In this document: positions 27,053-36,797 of the stretch, one piece after another
How positions within the stretch are numbered: the first letter of the stretch is position 1
How the letters are laid out: every line of letters begins with the position of its first letter
From: Emticicia sp051209875
GTDB lineage: Bacteria > Bacteroidota > Bacteroidia > Cytophagales > Spirosomataceae
Direction: 5' to 3'
Length of the DNA stretch: 64,000 bases
Assembly: GCF_051209875.1 (NCBI RefSeq)
Contig: NZ_JBNTQY010000001.1
Coordinates: 62,001 to 126,000 of the forward strand
Made by a program: the position numbers and the translations under genes
Notes under the pieces: model-generated
Seen by the model: the letters and a program-made list of their open reading frames with translations, nothing else
Told to the model about the DNA's origin: nothing
Databases searched by the model: none

Positions 27053-27924
27053 TAATCATTTAACCCTTTACTTATATCTATTTTTTTTTGGTAACCAATA
27101 GATTTCAACCGATCTATATCTGCCTGCCAATTTTGAGGATCGCCCTCTCGTGGTTTACCTTTGAATGTAATACTTATTTTTTTTTGTAATGCCTCAAAAA
27201 AATGAGTTGTTATATTTTTAATCTGGATTTCTTCCCCATTAGCTACATTGAGTATTGAAAATGGAAATTTTGTGGGAATAATCAATAGTTTTACTATTTC
27301 AACGATATCTCTTACCTCAATAAAGTCTCTTGACTCATTGCCCGTTCCCCATAGCTCGATATGGTCTAAATTTCTACTTTTATTAAATAAATCCCAAAAT
27401 AATTGCTTACGAAGGCCAGCACCGTAAGCTGAAAAGACCCTAAGTGAACAAGTATCTATGCCATAAAATGCCCTAAATTGTTCACAAATCTGTTCGGCAT
27501 ATAATTTGTGCTTGCCATAGGGAGATAATGGTGATAGGGAGTGAAGCTCGGAAATAGGGAGAGTGCTTGGATTGCCATAAACTGCAGCACTTGAAAAGTT
27601 GATAAAGCGACATGTTGGGCAAAAGCGATGAATAGCCTCTAAAACTTTATAAACATTTACAGTATTTAACTGAAAGTCTCTTAAAGGGTTAAGTATTGAA
27701 TCTGGTACACTTGCGGCTCCAGAACAATTGATACAAACATCAAACTTGTGTTCTTGAAAAATAATAGCAAAATCAGCATTAGTTGAATCAATCACATAGT
27801 AATTTGGTGTGTTGTAATCTTGTATCACATCACAACTTACCACAAAACAACTGGAATCATGAACAAACTCACGATAAATATATGAACCTATAAAACCTTT
27901 TGAACCTATAATGAGAATATTCAT
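27010..27924 (-). CDS. NAD-dependent nucleotide-sugar epimerase/dehydratase
   Basis: Extended SDR. NAD motif IIGSKGFIGSYI is at the N-terminus, the Ser region is INFSSAAVYG, and the Tyr-Lys pair is YGKHKLYAEQ. The C-terminal part ends in a conserved block like GalE-type epimerases (SIGYQKKIDISKGL). At 304 residues it is normal length. It may be a 4-epimerase or a further reductase in the sugar pathway; the sequence alone does not decide. Its 3' end overlaps the next glycosyltransferase gene. Confidence 0.83.
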   Translation of the reverse strand: MNILIIGSKGFIGSYIYREFVHDSSCFVVSCDVIQDYNTPNYYVIDSTNADFAIIFQEHKFDVCINCSGAASVPDSILNPLRDFQLNTVNVYKVLEAIHRFCPTCRFINFSSAAVYGNPSTLPISELHSLSPLSPYGKHKLYAEQICEQFRAFYGIDTCSLRVFSAYGAGLRKQLFWDLFNKSRNLDHIELWGTGNESRDFIEVRDIVEIVKLLIIPTKFPFSILNVANGEEIQIKNITTHFFEALQKKISITFKGKPREGDPQNWQADIDRLKSIGYQKKIDISKGLNDYCTWLKQIEKELDF

Positions 27925-27926
27925 AA

Positions 27927-28745
27927 TTAGTTTTTAATAGCAATAAAGCTATATAGTTTTCCAGGTAATGACTCTAATCTGTACTTGTTTACGACCCAAA
28001 GTAAGTTCACAGTTAAGGAATTATTGAAAGCTTTACCTAATTTATTTGAAATGATATTTGCTATTTTTTCTTTGTTCCAAGGAGAAAAATTAATAGCAGA
28101 TTGACTTGGTGTAAGTATTTTTTTTATTGCTAAATTTGATTGTTCAATAGCTTCTTTATATTCATTGAATAGAAAAGCATTTTCTCCACCATAATACTTA
28201 TGTAAAGGGTGTCTTTGCAAGAAGCTTTTTTTGTCTGTTTCATCTTTTATTACATGATCACGAACAGTCATTAAAATTCCATCTTTTTTTAAAACCCTTG
28301 CGGCTTCCTTCACAAATTTATTAAGATTATAAGCATGATGCATAACCTGTCTACCATAAACAATATCAAAACTTTCATCGTCAAAAGGTAAGCTTTCACC
28401 AAAAGCCTCTACAACCGTAATGTTTTTTAAATTATAATGACTTGTAAGAAATTTAATAGCTCCACTGCCTACAGTATTGCTTTTATCAGGTTCTAACGCG
28501 ACAACGTCATACCCTGCTAAGGCAAATGCAAGAGATGAAATACCATTACCCGCTCCAATATCTAAAATTTTGATAAAACTTTTTTTAACGAAAGGTTGGA
28601 GTTCTTTTATTGTTTCAGACCATTCTTCACTATTCCTAAACCGTTCAATGTTTTGAATTAAATCTTCTTCTAAATAAGCATCTCTGGTAATTTGTTTATT
28701 TTCTGGTTGTGAGCGAAAATGAATCACCGTTTCTTCCCAAGTCAT
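27927..28745 (-). CDS. Class I SAM-dependent methyltransferase
   Basis: Cytosolic methyltransferase, presumably modifying a sugar of the repeat unit. The SAM-binding motif is ILDIGAGNGISS (about residue 55), followed by an acidic strand end VALEPD and motif VYGRQVMHHA. The last third has no recognised family. The gene begins one base after the stop of the acetyltransferase gene, which fits a shared transcript. O-methylation of a sugar is a reasonable guess, but small-molecule targets elsewhere are not excluded. Confidence 0.8.
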   Translation of the reverse strand: MTWEETVIHFRSQPENKQITRDAYLEEDLIQNIERFRNSEEWSETIKELQPFVKKSFIKILDIGAGNGISSLAFALAGYDVVALEPDKSNTVGSGAIKFLTSHYNLKNITVVEAFGESLPFDDESFDIVYGRQVMHHAYNLNKFVKEAARVLKKDGILMTVRDHVIKDETDKKSFLQRHPLHKYYGGENAFLFNEYKEAIEQSNLAIKKILTPSQSAINFSPWNKEKIANIISNKLGKAFNNSLTVNLLWVVNKYRLESLPGKLYSFIAIKN

Positions 28746-28746
28746 A

Positions 28747-29385
28747 TTATTCGTCTTTATTGATATATTTCACTATTTTCGCAGGATTGCCAGCTACAAT
28801 AGTAAAAGGTGGAACATCTTTAGTTACTACACATCCTGCGGCAACAATGGCCCCTTCTCCAATAGTAACACCTTTTAATATAATAGCGTTGAATCCAATC
28901 CAAGCGTTATTTTTAATCTGAATAGGTTTTTCCTGTAAATCTATATTTTTAGGGTGACCGCTATTATATATTTTTGAATAGTGTTCTTGTCTTTCACGTG
29001 AATTTATAGGATGAGAATTATTATCATGGATATTAACATTATGGGCTATTAAAACATTATTGCCAATAATAATTTCTGAAGAAGACCATATTTTAGTTAG
29101 TTCTCCAATATAACAATTATTACCAATAATAATTTTTCCACCATGTCCAAAAATAAACAACTCTCCTCTTAATGTAGTAAACTCTCCAATTTTAATACAT
29201 GATTTATCACCTTGGGCATTCAATATTTTAGTAGAACTAAAAAATTTAACGCCTTTTCCTGCCTCTACAAGAGAACGATACATAATTGTTTTACTTGTAT
29301 CACGAATTTTTTCAAAAATTCTATATATAAAGTAAAGGAATCTCCCCATTCTAAACAAATTTAATAAAAGCCCTAGCAATCGCAT
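28747..29385 (-). CDS. Left-handed beta-helix acyltransferase
   Basis: Hexapeptide-repeat acetyl- or acyl-transferase (CapG/WcaF-like), probably O-acetylating the polysaccharide. The helix repeats include KIIIGNNCYIGE, IIIGNNVLIAHN and AIILKGVTIGEGAIVAAG. HDNNSHP contains the likely catalytic His. The C-terminus VVAGNPAKIVK is a family hallmark. The frame begins at an ATG (29385) that overlaps the previous gene by 35 bases, while the ATG at 29349 just after that gene's stop would give a 200-residue protein that also fits. Confidence 0.85.
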   Translation of the reverse strand: MRLLGLLLNLFRMGRFLYFIYRIFEKIRDTSKTIMYRSLVEAGKGVKFFSSTKILNAQGDKSCIKIGEFTTLRGELFIFGHGGKIIIGNNCYIGELTKIWSSSEIIIGNNVLIAHNVNIHDNNSHPINSRERQEHYSKIYNSGHPKNIDLQEKPIQIKNNAWIGFNAIILKGVTIGEGAIVAAGCVVTKDVPPFTIVAGNPAKIVKYINKDE

Positions 29386-30520
29386 TCCAACTTAACTCTT
29401 TTTTAACATACTCAATGCCATTATTTCCCATTTCTTGCCTTAAATTTAGATTTAGTATCAAATTTGATAAAGCATTTTCCAATTCTATAAGATTTCCACC
29501 GTTAATCAAAATACCGTTTTTATATTTTACCCTTTCAGGCATGTGATGACTACAGATAATAGGGCAACCACAGGCCGAAGCATCTATGGTACTATTGGTT
29601 GTATGGTCGGGCCATACAGCAATATCGGCTGCGTTATATATGGCTGGAAGTAGAGGAATAGGTACTGCTTTCTTTATAATAACTTTATGCTTACTTTCTT
29701 TGATAGCATTATTGAGTTTAATTTGATACTTTTCGGCAACATCACCTACTAAAAGCACCACAATTTTATTATTTCCTACTACTTTTTCATCATTTAGGGC
29801 CTCAAAGATAAGATGAACTTTTTTATCTTCATACATTTTGCCTGTATAAATGACTAAGATTTCATCGTTTTTGATGCCAAGTTCGTCCCGAAAAGAAGTT
29901 CGGAGTTGGTCGTCTTTTCTAAAAATATCGGTATCTGTACCAAGAGGTATCATTACAACCTTATTACCCGTAAGACCAAATTCATCACGCATGACATCAA
30001 TACAAGTATCTGATATCCCAACTAGTTTGTTGGAAATACGCATAAATCGTTTAGCAAATAGTGTTCGAAAGAACCAAAAGACAATTTTAGCTATCTTACC
30101 TTTACGGCTAAGATTTGTAGTAGTATGGTCATCAAAAATAATAGGACAACCCATTTTTTTATACATAAACAGCAAGCGAATAGACTGCCAAGTAAAAATT
30201 CCATGTGATACAATTAAATCGGGCTTCAATTCGAGGAGTTTTTTTCTAAACCCTCGGAGCCAAATAAGTCCTACATATTTTCGAGCAATACCTTTTAGTC
30301 GATGAACAGGAACATTATAACAATTCAAAAAAGTACCAACTCCCACATATTTATCTCCAATAATGTGCTTAACGGTATTATCATAGTCTGGATAGTCAAA
30401 ATGAACATCAGAAGATATAAAATGAACTTCATGCCCCAGTTTTTTCCATTCAAGACCCAAGTAATAATCTTGATAGCCCAATCCATCTTGATAATGTACA
30501 TTTATACTTATTATCTTCAT
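29351..30520 (-). CDS. Glycosyltransferase family 4
   Basis: GT-B retaining transferase. N-terminal strand ISINVHYQDGLGYQD has the acceptor loop. C-terminal features include LVIYTGKMYEDKK near residue 213 and VWPDHTTNSTIDASACGCPIICS with the sugar-nucleotide binding region. The ATG at 30520 (MKIISINV) is preferred over an ATG 8 codons upstream because the first strand begins directly after it; 389 residues. It is part of the contiguous leftward cluster. Confidence 0.87.
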   Translation of the reverse strand: MKIISINVHYQDGLGYQDYYLGLEWKKLGHEVHFISSDVHFDYPDYDNTVKHIIGDKYVGVGTFLNCYNVPVHRLKGIARKYVGLIWLRGFRKKLLELKPDLIVSHGIFTWQSIRLLFMYKKMGCPIIFDDHTTTNLSRKGKIAKIVFWFFRTLFAKRFMRISNKLVGISDTCIDVMRDEFGLTGNKVVMIPLGTDTDIFRKDDQLRTSFRDELGIKNDEILVIYTGKMYEDKKVHLIFEALNDEKVVGNNKIVVLLVGDVAEKYQIKLNNAIKESKHKVIIKKAVPIPLLPAIYNAADIAVWPDHTTNSTIDASACGCPIICSHHMPERVKYKNGILINGGNLIELENALSNLILNLNLRQEMGNNGIEYVKKELSWNAIARAFIKFV

Positions 30521-30578
30521 ATTTTTACACGTAAATAAACTCACCCCTCATTCCACACAAGGGAAGAAGTAACCAAAG

Positions 30579-31859
30579 TTAATCTGCTATCGCTTTTGAT
30601 TCTTTGTTTTTTACTAATATTTTAAATAGAACAGGAAGGATAATTAATCCCCCTGTCAAAAAAGCAGTAAGTAAGGCATTTTCTATTAAGGTAAATAAAG
30701 ACCCTACTAAGGCTGCAAAGAGAGCTGCTCCATACGAGTTTTTATAATATTTCAAAAAAACATCTATAAAACGGAGGGTAAAACCAACGATGATTGAAAA
30801 TAGGAATACTCCAAAATAAGAAAAATCTACCCAAGCATCAGCTATAAAGATCGCTGGCCATGTTCCAACAAGCATATTTAATTCATCCGATGGAACATAC
30901 TGATAAACAACTGTTTTATAAGCAGGTTCAAATTCTCCATTGCCCAAAATCGCATGAATAGGACGAATATTTAATCCATGTTTATGAGGAAAATGATCTG
31001 GCCACCAAATAAAATATTCTCGTAGTACTCTATTAGGTTCTGCTGTTATTCTTTCTAATGCTGCTGTAGCTGCATCCCCTAAATTATCATCACTTGTAAG
31101 TAACATATAAATAGGAATAATTAAAACGAATACCACAATAGAGGATATTAAAACAATTTTAGTATTCCACATCCAGTCCATGTTATTAAGTAAATAAAAG
31201 AATAACAGTAACTGAATTATATAAAAAAAGGCGATGGCTTTATGGAGTGTAGATGCCCCCCAAAGAATTATTAGAAAGCAGAAAATAACATTCAAGAATA
31301 AAAGTAATTTTCGGCGTTTTTGTATGGTATAAGAAAACATTAACATAGAGATTAATATCCCAATGGTTTCAAAATAACCAATAATTGAACCTACCCACCC
31401 ATCTACTTTAAAGTCAAACCTAAGCCCTTTTAAATCATCTGGTGTTAAATCACCACCAGAGCTTAATACAATCAGCATATTGTTGATTCCTCCATACTGA
31501 AATAAAGCCAAGTAAAATAATAGGAATGTTAAAGCAAAAAGTAACAACAAAGCGTTGGGGTTAATAAAAGATTCTACTGTTTGATTAGAAGAAATTAAAA
31601 CATTTTCTTGTCTTGGTTTGTAGATAACACTGTTGCACAAAATGCTACCGCCAAGTAATGAAATAACAGTTAATGTTAAGCATAGAGCTTCTGTAGTACT
31701 TACATCATCAATAGTTGAATTAAAGATAAAAAATGCGGGACCAAAAAAAACAAAGAAAAGCATCAAAAAAATATTGAATAACTCTATTCTCTTACCATTT
31801 TTATATAAATAATAACTAAGGAGTATTAATGATATGCCATAAGTAATATAAAACACCAT
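30579..31859 (-). CDS. wzy: Oligosaccharide repeat-unit polymerase (Wzy-like)
   Basis: A 426-residue membrane protein with about ten to twelve hydrophobic segments and one large external loop (about residues 265-330), the general shape of Wzy polymerases. There are no sequence motifs strong enough for an exact family name. Its place among Wzx, glycosyltransferases and Wza/Wzz supports the role: it links repeat units at the periplasmic face. An O-antigen ligase is possible but less likely given the dedicated export genes in the same cluster. Confidence 0.75.
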   Translation of the reverse strand: MVFYITYGISLILLSYYLYKNGKRIELFNIFLMLFFVFFGPAFFIFNSTIDDVSTTEALCLTLTVISLLGGSILCNSVIYKPRQENVLISSNQTVESFINPNALLLLFALTFLLFYLALFQYGGINNMLIVLSSGGDLTPDDLKGLRFDFKVDGWVGSIIGYFETIGILISMLMFSYTIQKRRKLLLFLNVIFCFLIILWGASTLHKAIAFFYIIQLLLFFYLLNNMDWMWNTKIVLISSIVVFVLIIPIYMLLTSDDNLGDAATAALERITAEPNRVLREYFIWWPDHFPHKHGLNIRPIHAILGNGEFEPAYKTVVYQYVPSDELNMLVGTWPAIFIADAWVDFSYFGVFLFSIIVGFTLRFIDVFLKYYKNSYGAALFAALVGSLFTLIENALLTAFLTGGLIILPVLFKILVKNKESKAIAD

Positions 31860-31871
31860 AACTATTAATAT

Positions 31872-32993
31872 TTATTTATCAGAGCTAATTAATAACTTAG
31901 CTTTTCTGAAGATGTCGAGAACGTATTTATTATTAGGATAATTCGAAAATGGGTTAGGTTTAGCATCCAAAATTTGTTGATATTCTAATTCTGTAATATC
32001 CAATTTTTTCATAACATATCTCTCTAATTCTTTTATATTCTGTGGGTCAAGGGGTGGCTTTTTTAGTTCATCCAAAGCTTCCTCTCTTGTGATTTGCCCA
32101 GACAAAATCATATCAGATAGATGTAGCCTTCGTTTATCATAACCAAATTTATGAGGAAGGTATTTTACCTGATGCCATTTCGTATATAAAGATTCGTGAT
32201 GTTTGGCCCCATAAGACCGCCAACCTAATTTCTCAATCAGAATTTCTTTGGCTTGCTCTTTGTTATATGATATATAATTTAATATACTAAATTGTTTGAT
32301 TTTTACAATTGATCTTAAAAAAAACTTTTTCGATATACTTAATGAAGGGTAAGTTTTTAGGTCTTGGTTACCAAAAATTCGATGAATACCTATGATTTGT
32401 TTCAAATCATCATAGCGATAGCCAGCAGCCGTTGTGGTTGGGCGACTGAATTCGGTGGCATTATTTACACCATCAATAATCCATTTAACTTTGTACTTTA
32501 TTGCCATTTTGTATAACAAAGCAAAAATAGCATGATCAGTCGGAGCTTCTGCATTGGCAACTGAAGCTTTTAAAAATGATAGCTGTAAATCTTTGAACTC
32601 TTCCCAATTTATAACATGTGTATAAAGGTCAATATCCAATATTTTACAGATATTCTCAATGTTTTTAACGGCTAATTCGTCGTCCCAGCCATTATCTAAA
32701 TGGACAGCTAATGGTCGTAATCCATATTCTTTTACTAAAAGAGCCACATAGCTGCTATCAACACCGCCACTTACGCCAATTATACAATCATACTCTTTAC
32801 CTTTTCCATCTTTTCTGATTTGTTCTATAAAAGATTGGAGTTCTGCCTTTTTTTCTTCTATTGATTTTTCTTCAGCGACTATATGTTTGTCAAAATCATT
32901 ACAAAAATGGCAAACACCATTCTCATCAAAAGTAATTGTAGGCTCACTCGTATCTAAAACACAACGATTACAGATTTGGTAGTTGTTATTCAT
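31872..32993 (-). CDS. N-acetyl sugar amidotransferase (WbpG family)
   Basis: Works with HisH2 and HisF2-like proteins to turn an acetamido group into an acetamidino group on the nucleotide sugar. The N-terminus has CNRCVLD and CHFCNDFD, a zinc-ribbon pair of CxxC motifs. The ATP-pyrophosphatase P-loop is GVSGGVDSSY, followed by LDNGWDDELA and the conserved WIIDGVNNATEFSRP. At 373 residues it is full length. It overlaps the downstream hisF2-like gene by 4 bases (ATGA), supporting co-translation. Confidence 0.9.
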   Translation of the reverse strand: MNNNYQICNRCVLDTSEPTITFDENGVCHFCNDFDKHIVAEEKSIEEKKAELQSFIEQIRKDGKGKEYDCIIGVSGGVDSSYVALLVKEYGLRPLAVHLDNGWDDELAVKNIENICKILDIDLYTHVINWEEFKDLQLSFLKASVANAEAPTDHAIFALLYKMAIKYKVKWIIDGVNNATEFSRPTTTAAGYRYDDLKQIIGIHRIFGNQDLKTYPSLSISKKFFLRSIVKIKQFSILNYISYNKEQAKEILIEKLGWRSYGAKHHESLYTKWHQVKYLPHKFGYDKRRLHLSDMILSGQITREEALDELKKPPLDPQNIKELERYVMKKLDITELEYQQILDAKPNPFSNYPNNKYVLDIFRKAKLLISSDK

Positions 32994-33754
32994 AAATTCT
33001 GTAATGAAGATATCTCTTCTTTATTTGGGTAATTAATTAAAACAGCTCTATGTTTCCCATGGAAAACAAACATACTTCCTGCGGCAACGGCATCAACATT
33101 TGCTTTTTGAAGAGCATCTCTTAAATCGGTAATCTTGCCAGCTCCACCACAAGCTACTACAGGAATACTAACATTTTTGCAGATTTCTTGTAATAGTATT
33201 AAATCATAACCAGTCATCATGCCGTCTAAATCAACAGAGTTAATAAAAAGTTCTCCTGCTCCAAGTTGTTCGGCCTTTTGGGCTAGTTCTACAGGTGTAT
33301 TATCAATAATTTTATTCTGTATATGAGTAAATCCTCGATATTTTCCCCAAAGATTCTTTTTAACATCTATTGAGACAACTGTACTCGAACTGCCGATGTA
33401 TTCAGATACCTCTGTAATAAAACTTGGTTTTTGAAGGAAAGCAGAATTAATAACTACTTTTTCGGCACCAGCGTACATGATTTTCTTCACATGGCTAATC
33501 TCAGAAATACCCCCCCCATAAGCAAATGGAACGAATGCTTCTGACCCAATTTCTGCTATTAAATCAAAATTAGGTTCTCTCTTTTCTTTAGAGGCATTAA
33601 TATCTAACAACACAATCTCATCAACCTCTTTTTCATTGAAGATTCTAACGGCATTAATAGGATCTCCTACATAAGTAAAATCTTTGAACTTTATAGATTT
33701 AACCAATCCTTTATTCTTGAGTAATAAGACTGGAATTATACGAGTTTGCAGCAT
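32990..33754 (-). CDS. HisF2-like acetamidino modification protein
   Basis: A TIM-barrel HisF paralogue that channels ammonia to WbpG rather than making imidazole. The N-terminus reads RIIPVLLLKNKGLVKS; in true HisF the corresponding CLD would provide the first catalytic Asp, which is Leu here. The second Asp is kept in VVSIDVKK. GDPINAVRIFNEKEVDEIVLLDI is the wording of the AglZ/HisF2 group. At 254 residues it is full length. It lies between WbpG and the aminotransferase gene, and HisH2 is close by. Confidence 0.9.
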   Translation of the reverse strand: MLQTRIIPVLLLKNKGLVKSIKFKDFTYVGDPINAVRIFNEKEVDEIVLLDINASKEKREPNFDLIAEIGSEAFVPFAYGGGISEISHVKKIMYAGAEKVVINSAFLQKPSFITEVSEYIGSSSTVVSIDVKKNLWGKYRGFTHIQNKIIDNTPVELAQKAEQLGAGELFINSVDLDGMMTGYDLILLQEICKNVSIPVVACGGAGKITDLRDALQKANVDAVAAGSMFVFHGKHRAVLINYPNKEEISSLQNL

Positions 33755-33759
33755 TACTT

Positions 33760-34866
33760 CTAAGAATTAATGTAAAAGTTTTTTATGTTTTGAGCGATAT
33801 ATTGTATTTGCTCTTCAGTCAGTTCAGGATAAATAGGGAGTGAAAGTATCGTTTTTTGGTTCTCAGCAACTACCCTAAAATCATTTCTATCAATCTGTAA
33901 ATAGTCATAAGCAGGCATAAAAGGTAGCGGTGTTGGGTAATGAATTTCACATGCAATACCATTTTTTTGCAAAAAAAGCCTTAATTCATCTCTTTGTTCG
34001 GCTTTAATGACATAAAGATGATAGCTATGCTTGGTATTTGAACGGATTTTAGGTAATTCAATACCTTTAATACCAGATAAATATTTGTTATACATCTCTG
34101 CTTTATTGTTACGCTCTGCCGTCCATTGCAAAATGTAAGGTAATTTGGCTGATAGTATTCCTGCTTGTAAGCCATCTAATCTACTATTAATACCTTCCAT
34201 TAAATGAGTATGTTTTACCAATGCTCCATGCGTAGAATACATTCTGCATTTCTCAGCCAAGGCATCATCATTAGTAAGAATACATCCTGCATCCCCATAG
34301 GCTCCTAAATTTTTCCCCGGGAAAAAACTGAAAGTAGAAGCGATACCAAATAAGCCTGCTCTTGTCCCTTTATATTCCGAAAAATGTGACTGTGCACAGT
34401 CTTCAATTAAGTGTAAATTATGCTTTTTACAAATTTCTTGTATTTTATCCATTTCTGCCATTTGCCCATATAAATGAACAGGAATAATGGCTTTCGTACG
34501 ATTGGTTATTTTATTTTCTATTTTTGAGGCATCAATCGTAAAATATTCGTCAACATCAATGAATACAGGTTTTGCTCCTGTTTGAGAAATGGTTTCAGAA
34601 GTTGATATCCAACTGTTGGCAACAGTAATAACCTCATCACTGTCTTTGATACCCAACATCTTCAATATTATATAAATAGCGTCAGTTCCATTGGCTACAC
34701 CAATGCAATGTTTTACACCATAAAGTTCAGCGAATTGTTTTTCAAATTGTTGAACATATTTTCCTTTGATAAAGGCTGTTTCTTCTATAACTGAAGCAAT
34801 AGCATCATCAATATCTTTTTTTATAGATTGGTATTGTGCTTTTAAGTCAACAAAAGGGATATTCAT
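33760..34866 (-). CDS. DegT/DnrJ/EryC1 family sugar aminotransferase (WbpE-like)
   Basis: PLP enzyme that puts an amino group on a keto nucleotide sugar, probably C3 of a UDP-3-keto-uronic acid. The N-terminus IPFVDLKAQYQSI is family-typical. GVANGTDAIYI binds the PLP phosphate and EDCAQSH has the ring-binding Asp. The PLP lysine is in FFPGKNLGAYGDAG. At 368 residues it is normal. Together with the WbpB- and WbpD-like genes it makes a three-step set. Confidence 0.9.
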   Translation of the reverse strand: MNIPFVDLKAQYQSIKKDIDDAIASVIEETAFIKGKYVQQFEKQFAELYGVKHCIGVANGTDAIYIILKMLGIKDSDEVITVANSWISTSETISQTGAKPVFIDVDEYFTIDASKIENKITNRTKAIIPVHLYGQMAEMDKIQEICKKHNLHLIEDCAQSHFSEYKGTRAGLFGIASTFSFFPGKNLGAYGDAGCILTNDDALAEKCRMYSTHGALVKHTHLMEGINSRLDGLQAGILSAKLPYILQWTAERNNKAEMYNKYLSGIKGIELPKIRSNTKHSYHLYVIKAEQRDELRLFLQKNGIACEIHYPTPLPFMPAYDYLQIDRNDFRVVAENQKTILSLPIYPELTEEQIQYIAQNIKNFYINS

Positions 34867-34874
34867 TAAAATTT

Positions 34875-35489
34875 TTAGTTTTTATATTCTGCAAAATTTT
34901 TTAATACAACCATACCGTGCTTATGGCTTTTTTCGGGATGAAATTGCACACCAAAAATATTGTCTTTTTCGATTGCTGAAGTGAAATTTCCACCATAGTC
35001 AGTATCGGCCGCTTTTATATTTGGGTCATTACATTTTACAAAATATGAATGTACAAAATAAAAGCGATGATCATCTGAAATTCCTTTGAAAAGTGTTGCT
35101 TTTTGGGTGTTTTGTAGTGTATTCCATCCCATGTGTGGAATTCTAATATTGGTGTTATCAAACCTAAATTTGATGGTTTCAGCATCTATCCATCCCAATC
35201 CAGGTTCGATGCCACCTTCCTCACTATTTTTAGATAGTAATTGATAGCCAAGGCAAATACCCAAAATAGGGGTTCCATTTTGAACTTTTTGATTTAAAAC
35301 TGGTATTAGACCTAATGATTTCAAATTTTGCATTCCTTTGTCAAATGCTCCTACACCAGGTAATATTAACTTTTCAGCCTTGTTTACATCTTCTATTTTA
35401 TTGGTAATCAGAGAGTCATATCCCAGTTTACGGAGCATATTTTGGATAGACCCAACATTACATGTATTATAATCAATAATGGTAATCAT
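34875..35489 (-). CDS. HisH2-like glutamine amidotransferase
   Basis: Class I glutaminase that releases ammonia for the acetamidino reaction. The catalytic Cys lies in GICLGYQLL, and the His-Glu pair is in FGVQFHPEKS. VGSIQNMLRKLGYD and LPGVGAFDKGM match HisH. At 204 residues it is the usual length. Its start overlaps the stop of the flippase gene by 4 bases (ATGA). Given the neighbouring WbpG and HisF2 genes this copy serves sugar modification rather than histidine synthesis. Confidence 0.9.
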   Translation of the reverse strand: MITIIDYNTCNVGSIQNMLRKLGYDSLITNKIEDVNKAEKLILPGVGAFDKGMQNLKSLGLIPVLNQKVQNGTPILGICLGYQLLSKNSEEGGIEPGLGWIDAETIKFRFDNTNIRIPHMGWNTLQNTQKATLFKGISDDHRFYFVHSYFVKCNDPNIKAADTDYGGNFTSAIEKDNIFGVQFHPEKSHKHGMVVLKNFAEYKN

Positions 35490-36793
35490 GAAATTAAGCC
35501 TTTAGCAGCGATTTTATGAGCATTAATAAAAAAGAGCATAAATTTAACCAAAGATGATAACATTAATACTATAGCTGCCCCAATTATTCCAATTTTCGGA
35601 ATTAGCACCCAATTAAATACGATAATAAAAACACTAATGATAAAATTTAGTAATGTTGCTTGGTATGTTTTTTCTGTTACAATAAAAAAATTATTATAAA
35701 ACTGTGTAAAAATATCGAAAGATTTAGAAAGATAGATAATGACGAATATCCATACTATTGAATGAAGTTGGACTGGGTTATTCGTTAATTTTAGATAGAA
35801 ATAAATTAAAATCAAAAAAACGGGTAACATCAATAATAAAACAAAGGATAAGTTGAGAGTTACTTTATTGGTTTCATCAATATTAATTTGCTTTTTATTA
35901 TCATTAAAAAACTTTGGCACCCAATAAGAATCGAAAAAAGATGTAAATAATAAACCAATAGGCATTATCAAAAATAAGGTTAAATTATACGTAGCCAATG
36001 CACTATAATCAATAAATTTTTGAATAAAATACTTATCAGATATGTTATAAGCTATCGCAATAATTCCCCCAATCATCATTGGTGTACCCAATTCAAACAC
36101 CCGACTCATAATTTTAAAGTCAAGTTTAAACTCAAAATGATTTGAGTAAAAGTAGATATATAGAGGTAAGATTATAATTAAACTAAAAAGAGCTTCATAA
36201 AAAATTCTTTGAGCCGCATTGATAGTTGAGTTGAATAAAAAATAGGCTATCAGTATTACGAAAGCGTTTACAAAAAAAATTTTAATAGTGTTCCAAATTT
36301 GATAGGTTAAGACTTTATTGGTTAGAGTTAAATGTTTCATCAACAAAGTGATCACCGCATTTATTAATATTAGAGACAAAATAGAGAATTCAAAACTAAA
36401 GCCTTCTTGGAGAGGCATATTCAGTAGATGTGTAGAAATAATTTTAAATTTTAAATCGATGATAACTATCGCAAGAAAGAGTAATCCCAAAAAAAAATTC
36501 ATGCTGAAAAGCATACGCCCACGTTCACGGGCATCGTATATAAAATATAACTTAGATTTAGCTGTTTCAAAACCAAACTGAAAGACATAAGCTCCTGTTG
36601 TTATGATGTAAATGATAAAAGTATATAGTCCATATTCAGTAAGCGGCATTAGTTTTAAAAAAAGAGGCAAAAATAAATAAGGTAATCCTTTGGATAGTGC
36701 ATCCAATAATATGGTACGTCCTAACCTCTTTTCATAGAAAAGAACCTTAAACGATTGTATATTATTTGCTGAGAAGAATTTTTTTATTTGCAA
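35486..36793 (-). CDS. wzx: Polysaccharide flippase (Wzx family)
   Basis: Inner-membrane transporter of the MATE-like MVF group that flips the lipid-linked repeat unit to the periplasm. The 435 residues contain about twelve to fourteen hydrophobic segments. The N-terminal region DALSKGLPYLFLPLFLKLMPLTEYGLYTF is family-typical. With the Wzy-like, Wzz-like and Wza-like genes in the same cluster it defines a Wzy-dependent pathway. The start lies 4 bases past the stop of the acetyltransferase gene. Confidence 0.87.
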   Translation of the reverse strand: MQIKKFFSANNIQSFKVLFYEKRLGRTILLDALSKGLPYLFLPLFLKLMPLTEYGLYTFIIYIITTGAYVFQFGFETAKSKLYFIYDARERGRMLFSMNFFLGLLFLAIVIIDLKFKIISTHLLNMPLQEGFSFEFSILSLILINAVITLLMKHLTLTNKVLTYQIWNTIKIFFVNAFVILIAYFLFNSTINAAQRIFYEALFSLIIILPLYIYFYSNHFEFKLDFKIMSRVFELGTPMMIGGIIAIAYNISDKYFIQKFIDYSALATYNLTLFLIMPIGLLFTSFFDSYWVPKFFNDNKKQINIDETNKVTLNLSFVLLLMLPVFLILIYFYLKLTNNPVQLHSIVWIFVIIYLSKSFDIFTQFYNNFFIVTEKTYQATLLNFIISVFIIVFNWVLIPKIGIIGAAIVLMLSSLVKFMLFFINAHKIAAKGLIS

Positions 36794-36797
36794 TTTT

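Noticed and set aside
32990..35489. HisH and HisF homologues as histidine biosynthesis genes
   Set aside because: They lie with WbpG-like and sugar genes, no other his genes are nearby, and the HisF-like protein lacks the first catalytic Asp.
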